Shown here: piece by piece, positions 20,118 through 29,977 of the stretch
Numbering within the stretch: position 1 is the first letter of the stretch
How the letters are laid out: every line of letters starts with the position of its first letter
Position numbers and translations under genes: made by a program
Notes under the pieces: model-generated
What the model was told of the DNA's origin: nothing
The model's database searches: none
What the model saw: only the letters and a program-made list of their open reading frames with translations
Assembly (NCBI GenBank): GCA_003215355.1
Contig: QCKL01000004.1
Coordinates: 1 to 64,000 of the forward strand
DNA length: 64,000 bases
Direction of reading: 5' to 3'
From: Prochlorococcus sp. AG-409-O23
Lineage (GTDB): Bacteria > Cyanobacteriota > Cyanobacteriia > PCC-6307 > Cyanobiaceae

Positions 20118-21065
20118 TTAAGTGCCACAGGATAATTTCAAGGCAATTCTCAAATTATCATTTGATTCTATTAGAAGGCGTTTGGCGGAATCCAAGTCTA
20201 ATTCACCTAAAACCATTAACAAGGCTAACTTAACAGAGCCATTTGTTTTGGCGAGAAGTGAAATTGCTTCAGGCCTATCAATATCTGTTAATTCATTCAT
20301 TATTCTAATAGCTCTATCAACAAGTTTGTTATTGCTAGCATTAACATCGATCATCATATTCCTATAAACTTTACCTAATCTAATCATTATCGCTGTTGAT
20401 ATGATATTTAAAGTCATTTTTGTCGCTGTGCCAGCCTTAAGTCTTGTAGATCCAGTTAATAACTCAGGTCCTGTTAATAATCTAATATCAATATCGCAAA
20501 TGAGTTTAGCTTGTTCTAATGGAACACAGGATATAGCTATAGTTAATCCACCACAAGATCGTGCATATTCCAGTGCATGTTTAACAAAGGGTGTTGTACC
20601 ACCTGCTGTAATTCCTAATAAAACATCCTTTGATGTGAAACCTCTCTTGGATAACTCATCAATAGCAAGCACCCCTATATCTTCCAAACCTTCAGAGCTT
20701 TTTAACAGAGCATTTGGTCCTCCTGCAATAATTCCTTGAACGAGTTCTGGGCTAGAACAAAATGTAGGTGGTAGTTCAGCGGCATCCAATACACCTAGGC
20801 GACCCGATGTACCCGCACCTAAATAATACATTTTTCCTGAATTACTAAGTCTTTTAGTAATACTATCTATAGCATTTATAATTTGCGGGATAGCTTTGGA
20901 AACAGCCTTCTGAGGAATTAAATCTTCTGAGGAAAACAACCTTACAAGTTCATATGTGCTTAGACAATCAAGATCAACACTTGCGAGATTAGACTGCTCG
21001 GTCAATAAATTCCCTCTGTTCAAATAATCGTTTAAATCTATCTTATGATCGATTGGGTTTTGCAT
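20118..21065 (-). CDS. murQ: N-acetylmuramic acid 6-phosphate etherase
   Basis: MurQ cleaves the lactyl ether of MurNAc-6-phosphate to give GlcNAc-6-phosphate during peptidoglycan recycling. The 315-residue protein has the SIS fold: MYYLGAGTSGRLGVLDAAEL near residue 80, then GIIAGGPNAL and LLGITAGGTTPFVKHAL, and LTGSTRLKAGTATKM. No kinase, PTS transporter or MurR regulator is adjacent, so the source of MurNAc-6-P is not explained locally. The ATG start lies two bases after the DUF3110 stop; the two genes are likely cotranscribed. Confidence 0.93.
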   Translation of the reverse strand: MQNPIDHKIDLNDYLNRGNLLTEQSNLASVDLDCLSTYELVRLFSSEDLIPQKAVSKAIPQIINAIDSITKRLSNSGKMYYLGAGTSGRLGVLDAAELPPTFCSSPELVQGIIAGGPNALLKSSEGLEDIGVLAIDELSKRGFTSKDVLLGITAGGTTPFVKHALEYARSCGGLTIAISCVPLEQAKLICDIDIRLLTGPELLTGSTRLKAGTATKMTLNIISTAIMIRLGKVYRNMMIDVNASNNKLVDRAIRIMNELTDIDRPEAISLLAKTNGSVKLALLMVLGELDLDSAKRLLIESNDNLRIALKLSCGT

Positions 21066-21067
21066 TA

Positions 21068-21484
21068 TTAAATTAAGCCTTCTAATTTTTTTCGTATTTC
21101 ATCTAGTTTATCAGAGGCTAGATTTTCATATTTTTCATCTTGGTTAGTCTTGATATCTTCATCGGACCAGTTTGATACATCACGATTTAACTCTGGAGGG
21201 GCAAGCATTAAACGATCTTCTTCATTCTCTGGGATAAAGCCTTTAGGAACATGTTTTGCTTCATAACCTGCTTCTAAGCAAAACTTGATTATTTCCTCAC
21301 TCTCTATTGGCTCTACAGAGGGCTTGGGGAAATCTTGTGCTTCCAAAAGACCACAATATCTTTCGGCATCATCCTTATTTTCAAACATTAAAACAACAGT
21401 TTTACCCTGGACCTCTAAGGAATGAATTCCCTCGTTATCGGTTCTGGCTTCAAAGAGCAAAACATGAACAATTCCTTGATTCAT
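21068..21484 (-). CDS. DUF3110 family protein
   Basis: 138-residue soluble acidic protein. The N-terminus VHVLLFEARTDNEGIHSLEV, followed by KTVVLMFENKDDAERYCGLL, matches DUF3110, a family restricted to cyanobacteria and plastids with no known function. The C-terminal third is charged and low in complexity. It lies between the dnaJ-like gene and murQ on the minus strand, with only two bases before murQ. Confidence 0.75.
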   Translation of the reverse strand: MNQGIVHVLLFEARTDNEGIHSLEVQGKTVVLMFENKDDAERYCGLLEAQDFPKPSVEPIESEEIIKFCLEAGYEAKHVPKGFIPENEEDRLMLAPPELNRDVSNWSDEDIKTNQDEKYENLASDKLDEIRKKLEGLI

Positions 21485-21517
21485 TTTAGTTTTTAAAAAA
21501 TTTAACTACTTATTAAG

Positions 21518-22414
21518 TTAAATTGATTCGGGATCAATTGCAAGTTCCTGAAGCCTTGAATACAAAGCTCTCTCTGAATCACTTAAATCGGCTGGAATAA
21601 TCACAACAATTTCAACAAGCTGATCACCTAATTTACCCTCATATTCCATACCTCTACCCCGCAATCTAAGTAATCGTCCACTAGATGACCTGGGAGGGAC
21701 CTGCAATGTGACAGGACCGTCAAGCGTGGGTATATCAACAGCACATCCTAATACTGCATCAGGAGGTAATAATTCTAATTTATATAAAACTCTTAGGCCG
21801 TCAATTCGTAAACCATCTTCAGTAATTACTCGTAATTGAATAAAATGATCTTTAAGGCCTCTTGCTATTCCCGAAAGTCTTAATCTCCAGCCATCTCCAG
21901 CGAAAGGAGGCGTTTGTACTTGAACAACTGTTCCATTCTCAAGCTCCAATTCAATAGTAGTTCCATTTAGTGCTTCAGAAGGAGTAAGTTCAACAGTAGA
22001 TTCTAGATCTTCATAAATTTGTACTGGTGGTGGCGAAGGTTCTGATGTAGCTGGCCATTGCACATGTTCAGTAGATGATGAATATTCAGCTTCGCTATTT
22101 GAGTAATTATCATCTAGCCCCAAAACAATCTCTATGTATTCATTAAAACTTGGGAAACCCTTCAAAAATGGGTCAAGTTGTGCATTATCAGATATTAAAG
22201 AATGTTCCCATGCCTCTCTTTTACGCGGATCACTTAATACAGCGTATGCTTCGTTGACCAACTTAAATCTCTCTTCAGCGCGAAGATCATTACCGTTTAA
22301 ATCAGGGTGCCATCTTCTTGCTTCTCTTCTGAATGCCCTTTTAAGTAATCCTGGATCACTTCCAGGTTCCAACCCAAGAAGAGACCAATAATCAGGTTTA
22401 TCTGTATAAGTCAT
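21518..22414 (-). CDS. DnaJ-like (CbpA-type) Hsp40 co-chaperone
   Basis: 298-residue Hsp40. The J domain occupies about residues 8-75 (DYWSLLGLEPGSDPGLLKRA, HPD in RRWHPDLNG, NEAYAVLSDPRKREAWEH). A spacer rich in Ser, Glu and Pro follows, then a DnaJ C-terminal substrate-binding region (VELTPSEALNGTTIELEL, LRLRGRGMEYEGKLGDQLVE). There is no CxxCxGxG zinc domain, so it is a type II/CbpA-like J protein. Its start overlaps the dnaK end by 17 nt, a strong sign that the pair works together. Confidence 0.88.
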   Translation of the reverse strand: MTYTDKPDYWSLLGLEPGSDPGLLKRAFRREARRWHPDLNGNDLRAEERFKLVNEAYAVLSDPRKREAWEHSLISDNAQLDPFLKGFPSFNEYIEIVLGLDDNYSNSEAEYSSSTEHVQWPATSEPSPPPVQIYEDLESTVELTPSEALNGTTIELELENGTVVQVQTPPFAGDGWRLRLSGIARGLKDHFIQLRVITEDGLRIDGLRVLYKLELLPPDAVLGCAVDIPTLDGPVTLQVPPRSSSGRLLRLRGRGMEYEGKLGDQLVEIVVIIPADLSDSERALYSRLQELAIDPESI

Positions 22415-24392
22415 TATCCCAAGGTTCTAAATCACCTCTACCGTTACCTCTTCGTGCTGAAGAGCCTCTACCTGGGCCCTCCCATGGATCATCATCCCAA
22501 TAATCATCTGAAAAAAGCTCGTCCTTTAATGATCCAAAGGTATTACGAATACCTTGTAAAGGATTTGGGTCAGTTCGTTTCTCGGCCGCAAGACGTTTAT
22601 TTAATCCAAATAAAGCTTCTTGTAGTGATGCAACTCCAATCTCCAATTCCTGGAAATCATTTCTATCTAATAGATCCTGAACATCGCGCATTGACATTTC
22701 AACAGCTCGCTGTTGACGCTCAGCTCCATAAGGTCCTAATTCAAGAGCGGCATCCCTTAACCGACGTTCAGCCTGAGCGACAAGGGTCAAAGCAGAGTTC
22801 CTACGATCGATTGATGCGCGGCGACGTCTATCATCATCAGCCTTAGCTTCTGCTTCTTTAAGCAGTCGCTTAATTTCATCTTCTCCAAGGTTTGAACCAC
22901 CTTGAATATTGACAGATTGTTTTCGGCCTGTTGTTCTGTCAGTAGCGCTTACTTCTAAAAGACCATTTGCATCAATATCAAAGGCAACTTGAACTTGAGG
23001 AACCCCTCTTGGTGCTGGAGGGATACCAGATAGGCGGAAACGTCCTAGAGATTTATTATCCGCGGCAAGTTGTCTTTCGCCTTGCCAAACATGAATCTCT
23101 ACAGAAGATTGATTTACTTCCGATGTACTAAAGACATCAGATTGACGAACTGGAATTGGTGTATTTCTTGGGATCAAAACCTTCATTAAACCTCCAATTG
23201 TTTCTAGGCCAAGTGAAAGAGGTGTTACGTCATTTAGTAAGAGGTCTCTTAACTCACCAGTAAGGATTCCTGCTTGTACTGCAGCACCAACAGCTACAAC
23301 CTCATCTGGATTTACTGACTGGCAGGGATCATTTGGAACGATTGTTTTTACAAGTTGTTGAACCATTGGCATCCTTGTTCCACCACCAACTAAGACGACA
23401 TCATCAACATCATCAGAAGACCAGCCTGTGTCATTCAAAACTGATTGAACAGGATTTAAAAGACGATCGAGTAAATCAGTACATAATCCTTCAAAAGTAG
23501 TTCGATCGAGATTAGTTTCAATGTGCAAAGGGCCATCAGGACCAGTAGCAATAAAAGGAAGAGAAATAGGAGTATTTTGAACTCCTGACAATTCCTGCTT
23601 TGCTTTCTCTGCGGCTTCAGTTAAACGCTGCAAAGCCTGGCGATCTCTACGTAAATCAATATCATGCTGCTCTTTAAATGATTCTGAAAGCCAATTAACT
23701 ATTCTCTGATCAAAATCGTTTCCCCCAAGTTGCGTATCTCCACAAGTTGCTTTGACATCAAAGACACCATTTGCAATGCGCATAAGTGAAACATCAAAGG
23801 TTCCTCCACCTAAATCAAATACAAGAACACGTCGAACTGCGCTGCGGTCAAAGCCATATGCAAGCGCAGCGGCAGTGGGTTCATTGAGTATTCTTTCGAC
23901 TCGGATACCGGCTAAACGAGCTGAGTCTCTGGTTGCCTGTCTTTGAGAATCATTGAAATATGCAGGAACCGTGACCACAGCGGCCTCAACATCCTCACCA
24001 AGGTATGTCTCAGCATCATCAACAAGTTTTCTAATGATGCTTGAGACAAGTTCTTCTGGGGCATATTCCCTTTCGGTTACAGGACATGTAATTCGAATAT
24101 TTCCTTGATCATTGGCTCGAAGGTTGTAAGGAACTGAGAGGCTGTTTTCTTCAAGTTCATCCCATTCCCTGCCAACAAATCGCTTGAGATTTGAAAAAGT
24201 ATTTCTAGGGCTAAGCACTAGCTGTCTGCGAGCAAGCTGCCCTACAAGCAGTTCTGAATCCTTTGAATATCCAACAACCGAGGGTGTTGTACGACAGCCT
24301 TCAGCATTTGCTATGACAGCTGGACGACCTGCTTCAAGCACTCCGATAACGGAGTTGGTCGTCCCTAGATCAATTCCAACTATCCGCCCCAT
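22398..24392 (-). CDS. dnaK: Hsp70 chaperone DnaK (cyanobacterial paralogue)
   Basis: 664-residue Hsp70. The ATPase domain shows GIDLGTTNSVIGVLE at the N-terminus, VPAYFNDSQRQATRDSA, NEPTAAALAYGFD, VLVFDLGGGTFDVSLM and VVLVGGGTRMPMVQQL. The substrate-binding domain follows (TPLSLGLETIGGLMKVLIPR). The C-terminus is acidic and Arg/Gly-rich and ends DPWEGPGRGSS...DNDLYR, unlike the EEVD-type or standard bacterial tails, suggesting a specialised paralogue. Cyanobacteria usually hold two to three dnaK copies. It is cotranscribed with the J protein and divergent from pstC. Confidence 0.93.
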   Translation of the reverse strand: MGRIVGIDLGTTNSVIGVLEAGRPAVIANAEGCRTTPSVVGYSKDSELLVGQLARRQLVLSPRNTFSNLKRFVGREWDELEENSLSVPYNLRANDQGNIRITCPVTEREYAPEELVSSIIRKLVDDAETYLGEDVEAAVVTVPAYFNDSQRQATRDSARLAGIRVERILNEPTAAALAYGFDRSAVRRVLVFDLGGGTFDVSLMRIANGVFDVKATCGDTQLGGNDFDQRIVNWLSESFKEQHDIDLRRDRQALQRLTEAAEKAKQELSGVQNTPISLPFIATGPDGPLHIETNLDRTTFEGLCTDLLDRLLNPVQSVLNDTGWSSDDVDDVVLVGGGTRMPMVQQLVKTIVPNDPCQSVNPDEVVAVGAAVQAGILTGELRDLLLNDVTPLSLGLETIGGLMKVLIPRNTPIPVRQSDVFSTSEVNQSSVEIHVWQGERQLAADNKSLGRFRLSGIPPAPRGVPQVQVAFDIDANGLLEVSATDRTTGRKQSVNIQGGSNLGEDEIKRLLKEAEAKADDDRRRRASIDRRNSALTLVAQAERRLRDAALELGPYGAERQQRAVEMSMRDVQDLLDRNDFQELEIGVASLQEALFGLNKRLAAEKRTDPNPLQGIRNTFGSLKDELFSDDYWDDDPWEGPGRGSSARRGNGRGDLEPWDNDLYR

Positions 24393-24536
24393 GGCCTCAA
24401 GTATTGAAACTCCACCGTAACGGCCTGCTCGACGCCCAACATTGATTTTTCTGTAGGGATGCCCACCTGTTAATGGTCTCTTAGTGGAAATTAGTGGATT
24501 TCACATTAACTTTCAGATGGGTTTGCCTCAATACTT

Positions 24537-25487
24537 GTGTCAAAAGGGCTTAACGACCAGTATCTACTAAGAAGACGACCAAGCTCCGAAAGGTATGTCG
24601 ATATTGGCTTTAAGAGAATTGCTATAGCAATGGCCTCAATGGTTGCCATTGTTTTATTTGGGATTTTGCTAGTTGTCTTTCTGGGTTCATTAGAATCAAT
24701 GGGCCGATATGGCCTTAATTTCCTCATCTCATCGAATTGGAACCCAGTAACTGACGAATACGGAGCCTTTACGGCTATTTATGGAACATTAGTAACATCT
24801 ATTTTATCTCTTTTAATAGCAATACCTTTAGGCGTAGGAACAGCAATATTTATAACAGAGAATATTATCCCAAAAGAATTAAGAGAGATTATTGGATTAA
24901 TGGTTGAATTACTCGCAGCAATCCCATCAGTTGTACTTGGATTATGGGCAATATTTATTATGGAACCTTTTTTAAGACCATTTTTTACCAGCCTAAATAC
25001 AAACTTTGGTTGGATACCATTCCTCAGCAGCATCCCTAGTGGTCCAGGGATAGCTCCTTCAATAATAATATTAGTGGTAATGATTCTTCCAATCATTACA
25101 GCAATATCTAGGGACTCATTACTTCAAGTTCCCTCTAGATTAAGAGAAGCAGCTTATGGAGTAGGGGCTACTAGATGGTCTGCAATCTTTAATGTGATTC
25201 TACCCGCAGCTATATCTGGTATTGCAGGAGGAGTTCTACTGGCCTTAGGAAGAGCGATGGGAGAAACAATGGCTGTAACAATGATAATAGGAAACTCAAA
25301 TAATTTCAGTTTTTCACTACTTTCACCTGGGAATACAATAGCAGCGATGTTAGCTAATCAATTTGGAGAAGCAGATGGCAGTCAAGTCTCGTCATTGATG
25401 TATGCCGCATTTATTTTGATGATACTTACTTTAGGAGTAAATATATTTGCTCAGTGGATAGTTAAGCGTCTAAGCCTTAAGTACTAA
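24537..25487 (+). CDS. pstC: Phosphate ABC transporter permease PstC
   Basis: 316-residue inner-membrane permease with about six helices. The EAA-type loop is LREAAYGVGATRWSAIFNVI, with ALGRAMGETMAVTMIIGN next to it, characteristic of PstC. It forms the phosphate channel with PstA. The frame opens with GTG at 24537 and no obvious Shine-Dalgarno. It is the first gene of pstCAB; neither pstS nor phoBR is in the vicinity. The divergent region shared with dnaK (24393-24536) should carry the promoter, but I see no convincing tandem Pho-box repeats. Confidence 0.94.
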   Translation: MSKGLNDQYLLRRRPSSERYVDIGFKRIAIAMASMVAIVLFGILLVVFLGSLESMGRYGLNFLISSNWNPVTDEYGAFTAIYGTLVTSILSLLIAIPLGVGTAIFITENIIPKELREIIGLMVELLAAIPSVVLGLWAIFIMEPFLRPFFTSLNTNFGWIPFLSSIPSGPGIAPSIIILVVMILPIITAISRDSLLQVPSRLREAAYGVGATRWSAIFNVILPAAISGIAGGVLLALGRAMGETMAVTMIIGNSNNFSFSLLSPGNTIAAMLANQFGEADGSQVSSLMYAAFILMILTLGVNIFAQWIVKRLSLKY

Positions 25488-25521
25488 AAACTAATTCCAT
25501 CATTAACAAAAGGAATGATCC

Positions 25522-26415
25522 ATGTCTAACAACCTCTACTACAAGGCTTCACTAAATAGAAACATACTCGATAGGTGCCTGACAATTACCACCACTATTT
25601 TTGCGATAATAGCTATATTGCCACTTATTTTAGTAATTGGATATATTTTATTCAAAGGTGGTTCACAAATAAATTTATCTCTTTTTACACAACTTCCTGA
25701 GCCACCAGGAGATGACTTGCTATCAGCAGGTGGAATCGGGAATGCGTTTATTGGCACAATTTTAGTTACCTTTATAGCAGCAATAATTGCTATCCCGGTT
25801 GGAGTAGGAGGGGGGATTTATTTGGCTGAATACTCAACCGGAGGCGCATTCTCTCAATTTATTAGGTTTGGGACTAATGTTCTATCTGGAGTTCCATCTA
25901 TAATTGCTGGTGTATCAGTCTATGGAGTAATAGTATCGACCAAAATACTGTTTGGAAGTAATTTTAGTGCTTTAGCCGGGGGTATAGCGTTATCAATACT
26001 TATGTTGCCTACTGTTATCAAAACCACAGATGAGGGTCTAAAACTAGTGCCTGATGATTTAAGAAGAGGTGCGCTGGGTGTTGGAGCCTCTAAGTTTGTT
26101 ACTATTACAAGAATTACGTTACCAAGCGCAATTAATTCGATAGCAACAGGAATTGTACTCGCAATTGCTAGAGCTGCTGGAGAAACAGCACCATTGATTT
26201 TTACTGCACTATTTTCTTTTTATTGGGCAGAAGGGGCATCTACACTACTTGACCCAATAGCTACGTTATCTGTATTAATATATAATTTTGCACTTGAGCC
26301 TTATCAATCACAAAATGAGTTAGCTTGGGCTGCTTCATTTGTCCTTGTAGTTATGCTCCTCGCGATGAACATGATTGCTAGGTTAATTAGTAGAGGGTCT
26401 TCATTTAATAATTAG
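25522..26415 (+). CDS. pstA: Phosphate ABC transporter permease PstA
   Basis: 297-residue permease with about six transmembrane helices. Recognisable blocks are IPVGVGGGIYLAEYSTGG, SGVPSIIAGVSVYG, RRGALGVGASKFVTITRITL (EAA loop) and AIARAAGETAPLIFTALF. It pairs with PstC. ATG at 25522 is preceded by AAAGGAATG-like purines. It lies 34 bases after pstC and 52 bases before pstB. Confidence 0.94.
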   Translation: MSNNLYYKASLNRNILDRCLTITTTIFAIIAILPLILVIGYILFKGGSQINLSLFTQLPEPPGDDLLSAGGIGNAFIGTILVTFIAAIIAIPVGVGGGIYLAEYSTGGAFSQFIRFGTNVLSGVPSIIAGVSVYGVIVSTKILFGSNFSALAGGIALSILMLPTVIKTTDEGLKLVPDDLRRGALGVGASKFVTITRITLPSAINSIATGIVLAIARAAGETAPLIFTALFSFYWAEGASTLLDPIATLSVLIYNFALEPYQSQNELAWAASFVLVVMLLAMNMIARLISRGSSFNN

Positions 26416-26467
26416 GAATTTGACATTAGAATACTAAAGATATAAAAACTGAATTTCTAACAATTCA

Positions 26468-27289
26468 ATGGCAAATCCCAGTTCGCCATCAAGATCCAAA
26501 AACCCAGATGGTACTTCCATATCACTTGAAAACGTAACCATCTCATATGGCAACTGCGAGGCAGTTAAGAATGTGTATTGTGAAATACCACGAGGCAAAG
26601 TAACAGCTCTTATCGGTCCATCAGGTTGCGGAAAATCAACTGTATTAAGGGCATTAAATCGGATGAATGATCTTATTGATGGGTGTACATTAAAAGGTAG
26701 GGTTCTTTTTGAAGGTTCAGACTTATATGATCCAAAGGTTGATCCAGTAGAGGTAAGAAGGAGAATAGGTATGGTTTTTCAGCAACCTAATCCCTTCCCA
26801 AAAAGTATTTACGAAAATATAGCCTTTGGAGCACGGATTAATGGATATACAGGAAATATGAATGAATTAGTTGAAAAATCACTTAGACAAGCCGCAGTAT
26901 GGGATGAATGTAAAGACAAATTATCAGATAGTGGTTGCTCTCTATCTGGTGGACAACAGCAAAGACTATGTATTGCAAGAACAATTGCTACTGAGCCCGA
27001 AGTTATTCTTATGGATGAGCCCTGCTCAGCATTAGACCCCATATCAACCTTAAAAATAGAAGAAACAATTCATGAACTAAAAAAAAGATTTACTATAATC
27101 ATTGTCACTCATAATATGCAGCAAGCATTGAGAGTGAGTGACATGACTGCTTTTTACAACGCTGAGGCACAAGAAGGAGGATCTGGCGGCAAAGTTGGAT
27201 ATTTAGTTGAGTTCAATGATACCGATAGAATATTCAATTCTCCAGCACAAAAAGCAACACAAGATTATGTATCAGGTCGATTTGGATAA
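26468..27289 (+). CDS. pstB: Phosphate ABC transporter ATP-binding protein PstB
   Basis: 273-residue ATPase energising phosphate import. Walker [21 protein letters not shown] near residue 53, Q-loop [19 protein letters not shown], signature [16 protein letters not shown], Walker [16 protein letters not shown], switch His in [15 protein letters not shown]. The NRMNDL extension after Walker A is typical of PstB. It ends the pst operon; tRNA-Ser follows on the other strand. Confidence 0.96.
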   Translation: MANPSSPSRSKNPDGTSISLENVTISYGNCEAVKNVYCEIPRGKVTALIGPSGCGKSTVLRALNRMNDLIDGCTLKGRVLFEGSDLYDPKVDPVEVRRRIGMVFQQPNPFPKSIYENIAFGARINGYTGNMNELVEKSLRQAAVWDECKDKLSDSGCSLSGGQQQRLCIARTIATEPEVILMDEPCSALDPISTLKIEETIHELKKRFTIIIVTHNMQQALRVSDMTAFYNAEAQEGGSGGKVGYLVEFNDTDRIFNSPAQKATQDYVSGRFG

Positions 27290-27383
27290 TAATTTGATCT
27301 TTACGCATGAAATTACAAGTATTAAATCATTCAACAACTGTATGAATATTTAAAGGGCAAAGTAGATTGAATAAATTAAAAAG

Positions 27384-27470
27384 CGGAGAGGGAGGGATTC
27401 GAACCCTCGATAGAGTTGCCCCTATACAGCATTTCCAGTGCTGCGCCTTCGACCACTCGGCCACCTCTCC
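27384..27470 (-). tRNA. tRNA-Ser (anticodon GGA)
   Basis: The 87-nt class II tRNA reads on the minus strand. The acceptor stem pairs GGAGAGG with CCTCTCC, with a G discriminator. The anticodon stem CAGCA/TGCTG encloses the loop CTGGAAA, giving anticodon GGA for UCC and UCU serine codons. A long variable arm follows, as expected for serine, and the T loop is GGTTCGAATCC. No CCA is encoded. No duplicated 3' end or integrase is visible nearby, so it does not look like an occupied attachment site. Confidence 0.96.
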
Positions 27471-27863
27471 AGGTTTTAAAGCAATTTAATCTAGCAGGGC
27501 ATGATCATTTCACTCTAAAGACCGGCAATTGAAATTATTCTCCAGGCTTCTCAGCTACATTGATAACATGAATACTAAACAATGCTATTCATAGTTAAAA
27601 ATACACTTAACCTTATCAGGCATATCAGATAATGTTAGCAGCCGCTAAACTATATATATGATTAATTCTCTTTATATAGGGAGGGGATTCAAACTTCTAA
27701 TGTCTATTAAACCTAACAATAGCAAAGGGATAATGGCTTTTGTAGAAAAATAACCTTATAAATTAAAAACTTATTCTTATATCATTTTTTTGCCGAATGG
27801 CTTACAGTAATAAGGCAAAAGATCATTACAGGTCATCTAATGTCGACCACTTCCTACTAAATA
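27471..27863. other. Intergenic region upstream of suhB
   Basis: About 390 AT-rich bases between tRNA-Ser and suhB. The 5' part must hold the tRNA promoter (minus strand) and the 3' part the suhB promoter. A GGGAGGGG purine run near 27680 precedes a 17-codon ATG frame with poor spacing, which I do not believe is a gene. I see no riboswitch fold or repeat. Confidence 0.4.
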
Positions 27864-28751
27864 ATGACTGATCTTATTTGTGAGAAAGCAGCAAAGAAGG
27901 CTGGCTTGGGAAAATCAGACTTACTCGAACTTGCTTTTATAGCAAGGGATTCAGCAATGAAAGGAGCTGAGATACTCATGAAACATTATGGTCAAATAAA
28001 GATGGTAAAAAACAAAGGCAGGGCTGGTGACCTTGTCACAAATGCTGATCTAGCAGCAGAAGAAGTTGTTCTTAATTACCTAAATAAAAAAACTCCTGCG
28101 ATTGAAGTTCTCGCAGAAGAAAGTGGTCTAACTGGCAACAGCAACAACCTGAGATGGTGTGTCGATCCACTAGATGGGACTACTAATTTCACTCATGGAT
28201 ATCCATTCTTTGCTACCTCAGTGGGGCTTACTTGGAATAACGAACCTGTGTTAGGGGCAATATCTATACCGTTCATAAAAGAGAACTATTGGTCAGCCCC
28301 TCACGTTGGATCGTTTTGCAATGACGAGCAAATAAGCGTTTCAACATGCGAAAGACTTGAAGACTCACTCTTAGTAACAGGCTTTGCATATGACAGACAT
28401 CACCGCCTTGATAATAATTACGCTGAATTTTGCTGGTTAACTCACAGAACTCGTGGAGTAAGGAGAGGTGGTGCAGCTGCAGTAGATCTTGCTTTCGTAG
28501 CAGCTGGGAGGCTAGATGGGTATTGGGAAAGGGGCTTAGCTCAATGGGATCTAGCGGCTGGTATTCCACTAGTTGAACTTGCAGGAGGTTTAGTAAGTGA
28601 TTACCGCGAAGGAAGCTTCAACATAAAAAATGGACGAATATTGGCAAGCTGTCCTGGGATAAACCTTGAGTTAAATGAAGAATTAGAGAAAGTATGTCCA
28701 TTAGATGGACATACTTTCGGTGCACCTGAGGTTAAAGACGTGGGATGCTGA
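27864..28751 (+). CDS. suhB: Inositol monophosphatase family protein (SuhB-like)
   Basis: 295-residue Li+-sensitive-type phosphatase. Metal-binding motifs are visible: LAEESG near residue 90, WCVDPLDGTTNFTHGYPFF (DPLDGTTNF), and the C-terminal AQWDLAAGIPLVELAGG. Members hydrolyse inositol phosphates or related sugar phosphates. The substrate cannot be decided from sequence. It is followed by hisZ, whose ATG lies one base after the suhB stop. Confidence 0.88.
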   Translation: MTDLICEKAAKKAGLGKSDLLELAFIARDSAMKGAEILMKHYGQIKMVKNKGRAGDLVTNADLAAEEVVLNYLNKKTPAIEVLAEESGLTGNSNNLRWCVDPLDGTTNFTHGYPFFATSVGLTWNNEPVLGAISIPFIKENYWSAPHVGSFCNDEQISVSTCERLEDSLLVTGFAYDRHHRLDNNYAEFCWLTHRTRGVRRGGAAAVDLAFVAAGRLDGYWERGLAQWDLAAGIPLVELAGGLVSDYREGSFNIKNGRILASCPGINLELNEELEKVCPLDGHTFGAPEVKDVGC

Positions 28752-28752
28752 A

Positions 28753-29952
28753 ATGAATAAAAAGACTAAAAAAATGGTATTGCAGCCTGCAGCAGGAGCA
28801 AGAGATTTGAATCCACAACAAGTGGAAACAAATCATCTAATTACTCAAAGACTTGCAAAGGTCTATCAGCTTTGGGGTTACGAAGAGGTTTCTCCACCAA
28901 GAGTAGAGCGGCTTGAAACCCTTATGGCTGGCGGTGCAATCTCAAGTAAGGAGATCGCAAAATTAGTTGCTGATGAGCCTCTTGGTTTAAGGCCTGAAAT
29001 GACTGCATCAATTGCAAGAGCGGCATGTTCAAGACTTGCACAGAGGCCACGTCCATTGAGATTATGGGCCGCTGGGACAGTTTTTGAAAGTGGAGAGGCT
29101 ATCGAAGGAGGACTTTATATAGAAGAAAATCTTATTAGCGGGGTTGAGCTTCTTGGGGTAAAAGAGATCAGCGCAGAGATGGAGTTACTTTCACTTTTGT
29201 TAGCAGCTATGGAGATACTTGAACTAAAAGCCGATCATTGCCCAACACTATTATTGGGACATACATGCCTGATGAATTTAATTCTCTCTTCAATAAAATC
29301 GACCAATCGAGAATACGTAAAAACAGCTCTTATTAATTATGATTTGCTAACAATAGAACAATTAGATCATACAGAAGAATTAAGTTTCTCAATGCTAGAT
29401 TTAATTAGTTTAAGAGGATCACCAAACATTGTTCTTAACAAGTTAGAAGAAATATTTGGTCAAAACGAAGCAATCGAAAATCTGAGAATGATTTTCAAGA
29501 TAATTTCTCCTCTAGCCAATAATTACAACATTAATCTACAATTAGATCCAACATTTCAACCTCATTTCGATCTATATAATGGTATAGTGTTCCAGTTAAT
29601 TTGCCAAGGGCATTCTGCTCCAATGGTAATAGCTAAGGGTGGTAGATATGACGCTTTGTTATCTCGCTTTGGTGCTGAAGATGACGTTTCAGCTGGTGTA
29701 GGATTCAGTTTCTCAGTTGATCAGCTCAGAGAGCTTATTGTAGATTTCAGATCGAGTATGGAATGTCAAGAAACTACCTTAATAGCCTATGGAGCAACAG
29801 AAGACCTAGAAATCGCATTAAAAAGACAACACGAATTACATCAACAAGGTAAAAGAGCAATAATTGAGCTTAAAAGTTGTGAGGATCCTCAAGAAGCCTC
29901 GAAATTAATGAAAAGTAGAAATTGCACTAATGTCGAATGGCTGACAAAGTAA
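28753..29952 (+). CDS. hisZ: ATP phosphoribosyltransferase regulatory subunit HisZ (HisRS-like)
   Basis: About 399 residues with a class II synthetase-like fold: GARDLNPQQVETNHLITQRL at the start, PPRVERLETLM, LRPEMTASIARAA (motif 2-like), and a C-terminal KGGRYDALLSRFG. It is shorter and more divergent than HisS and has no obvious anticodon-binding domain. This fits HisZ, the partner of short-form HisG in the first step of histidine synthesis. ATG 28753 (MNKKTKK) is preferred to the longer frame opening at 28705 inside suhB. It is coupled to suhB. Confidence 0.8.
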   Translation: MNKKTKKMVLQPAAGARDLNPQQVETNHLITQRLAKVYQLWGYEEVSPPRVERLETLMAGGAISSKEIAKLVADEPLGLRPEMTASIARAACSRLAQRPRPLRLWAAGTVFESGEAIEGGLYIEENLISGVELLGVKEISAEMELLSLLLAAMEILELKADHCPTLLLGHTCLMNLILSSIKSTNREYVKTALINYDLLTIEQLDHTEELSFSMLDLISLRGSPNIVLNKLEEIFGQNEAIENLRMIFKIISPLANNYNINLQLDPTFQPHFDLYNGIVFQLICQGHSAPMVIAKGGRYDALLSRFGAEDDVSAGVGFSFSVDQLRELIVDFRSSMECQETTLIAYGATEDLEIALKRQHELHQQGKRAIIELKSCEDPQEASKLMKSRNCTNVEWLTK

Positions 29953-29977
29953 TGTTGTATGATCTGCCTTTAATCAA

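Noticed and set aside
24393..24536. Pho-box repeats upstream of pstC
   Set aside because: Single TTAAC-like octamers can be found, but no tandem, evenly spaced repeats; not enough to call a PhoB site.
27384..27470. tRNA-Ser as an integration site for an island
   Set aside because: No duplicated tRNA 3' end, integrase or unusual gene block flanks it; neighbours are pstB and suhB.
27700..27753. 17-codon ATG frame behind a GGGAGGGG run
   Set aside because: The spacing to the purine run is too long and the peptide has no recognisable feature.
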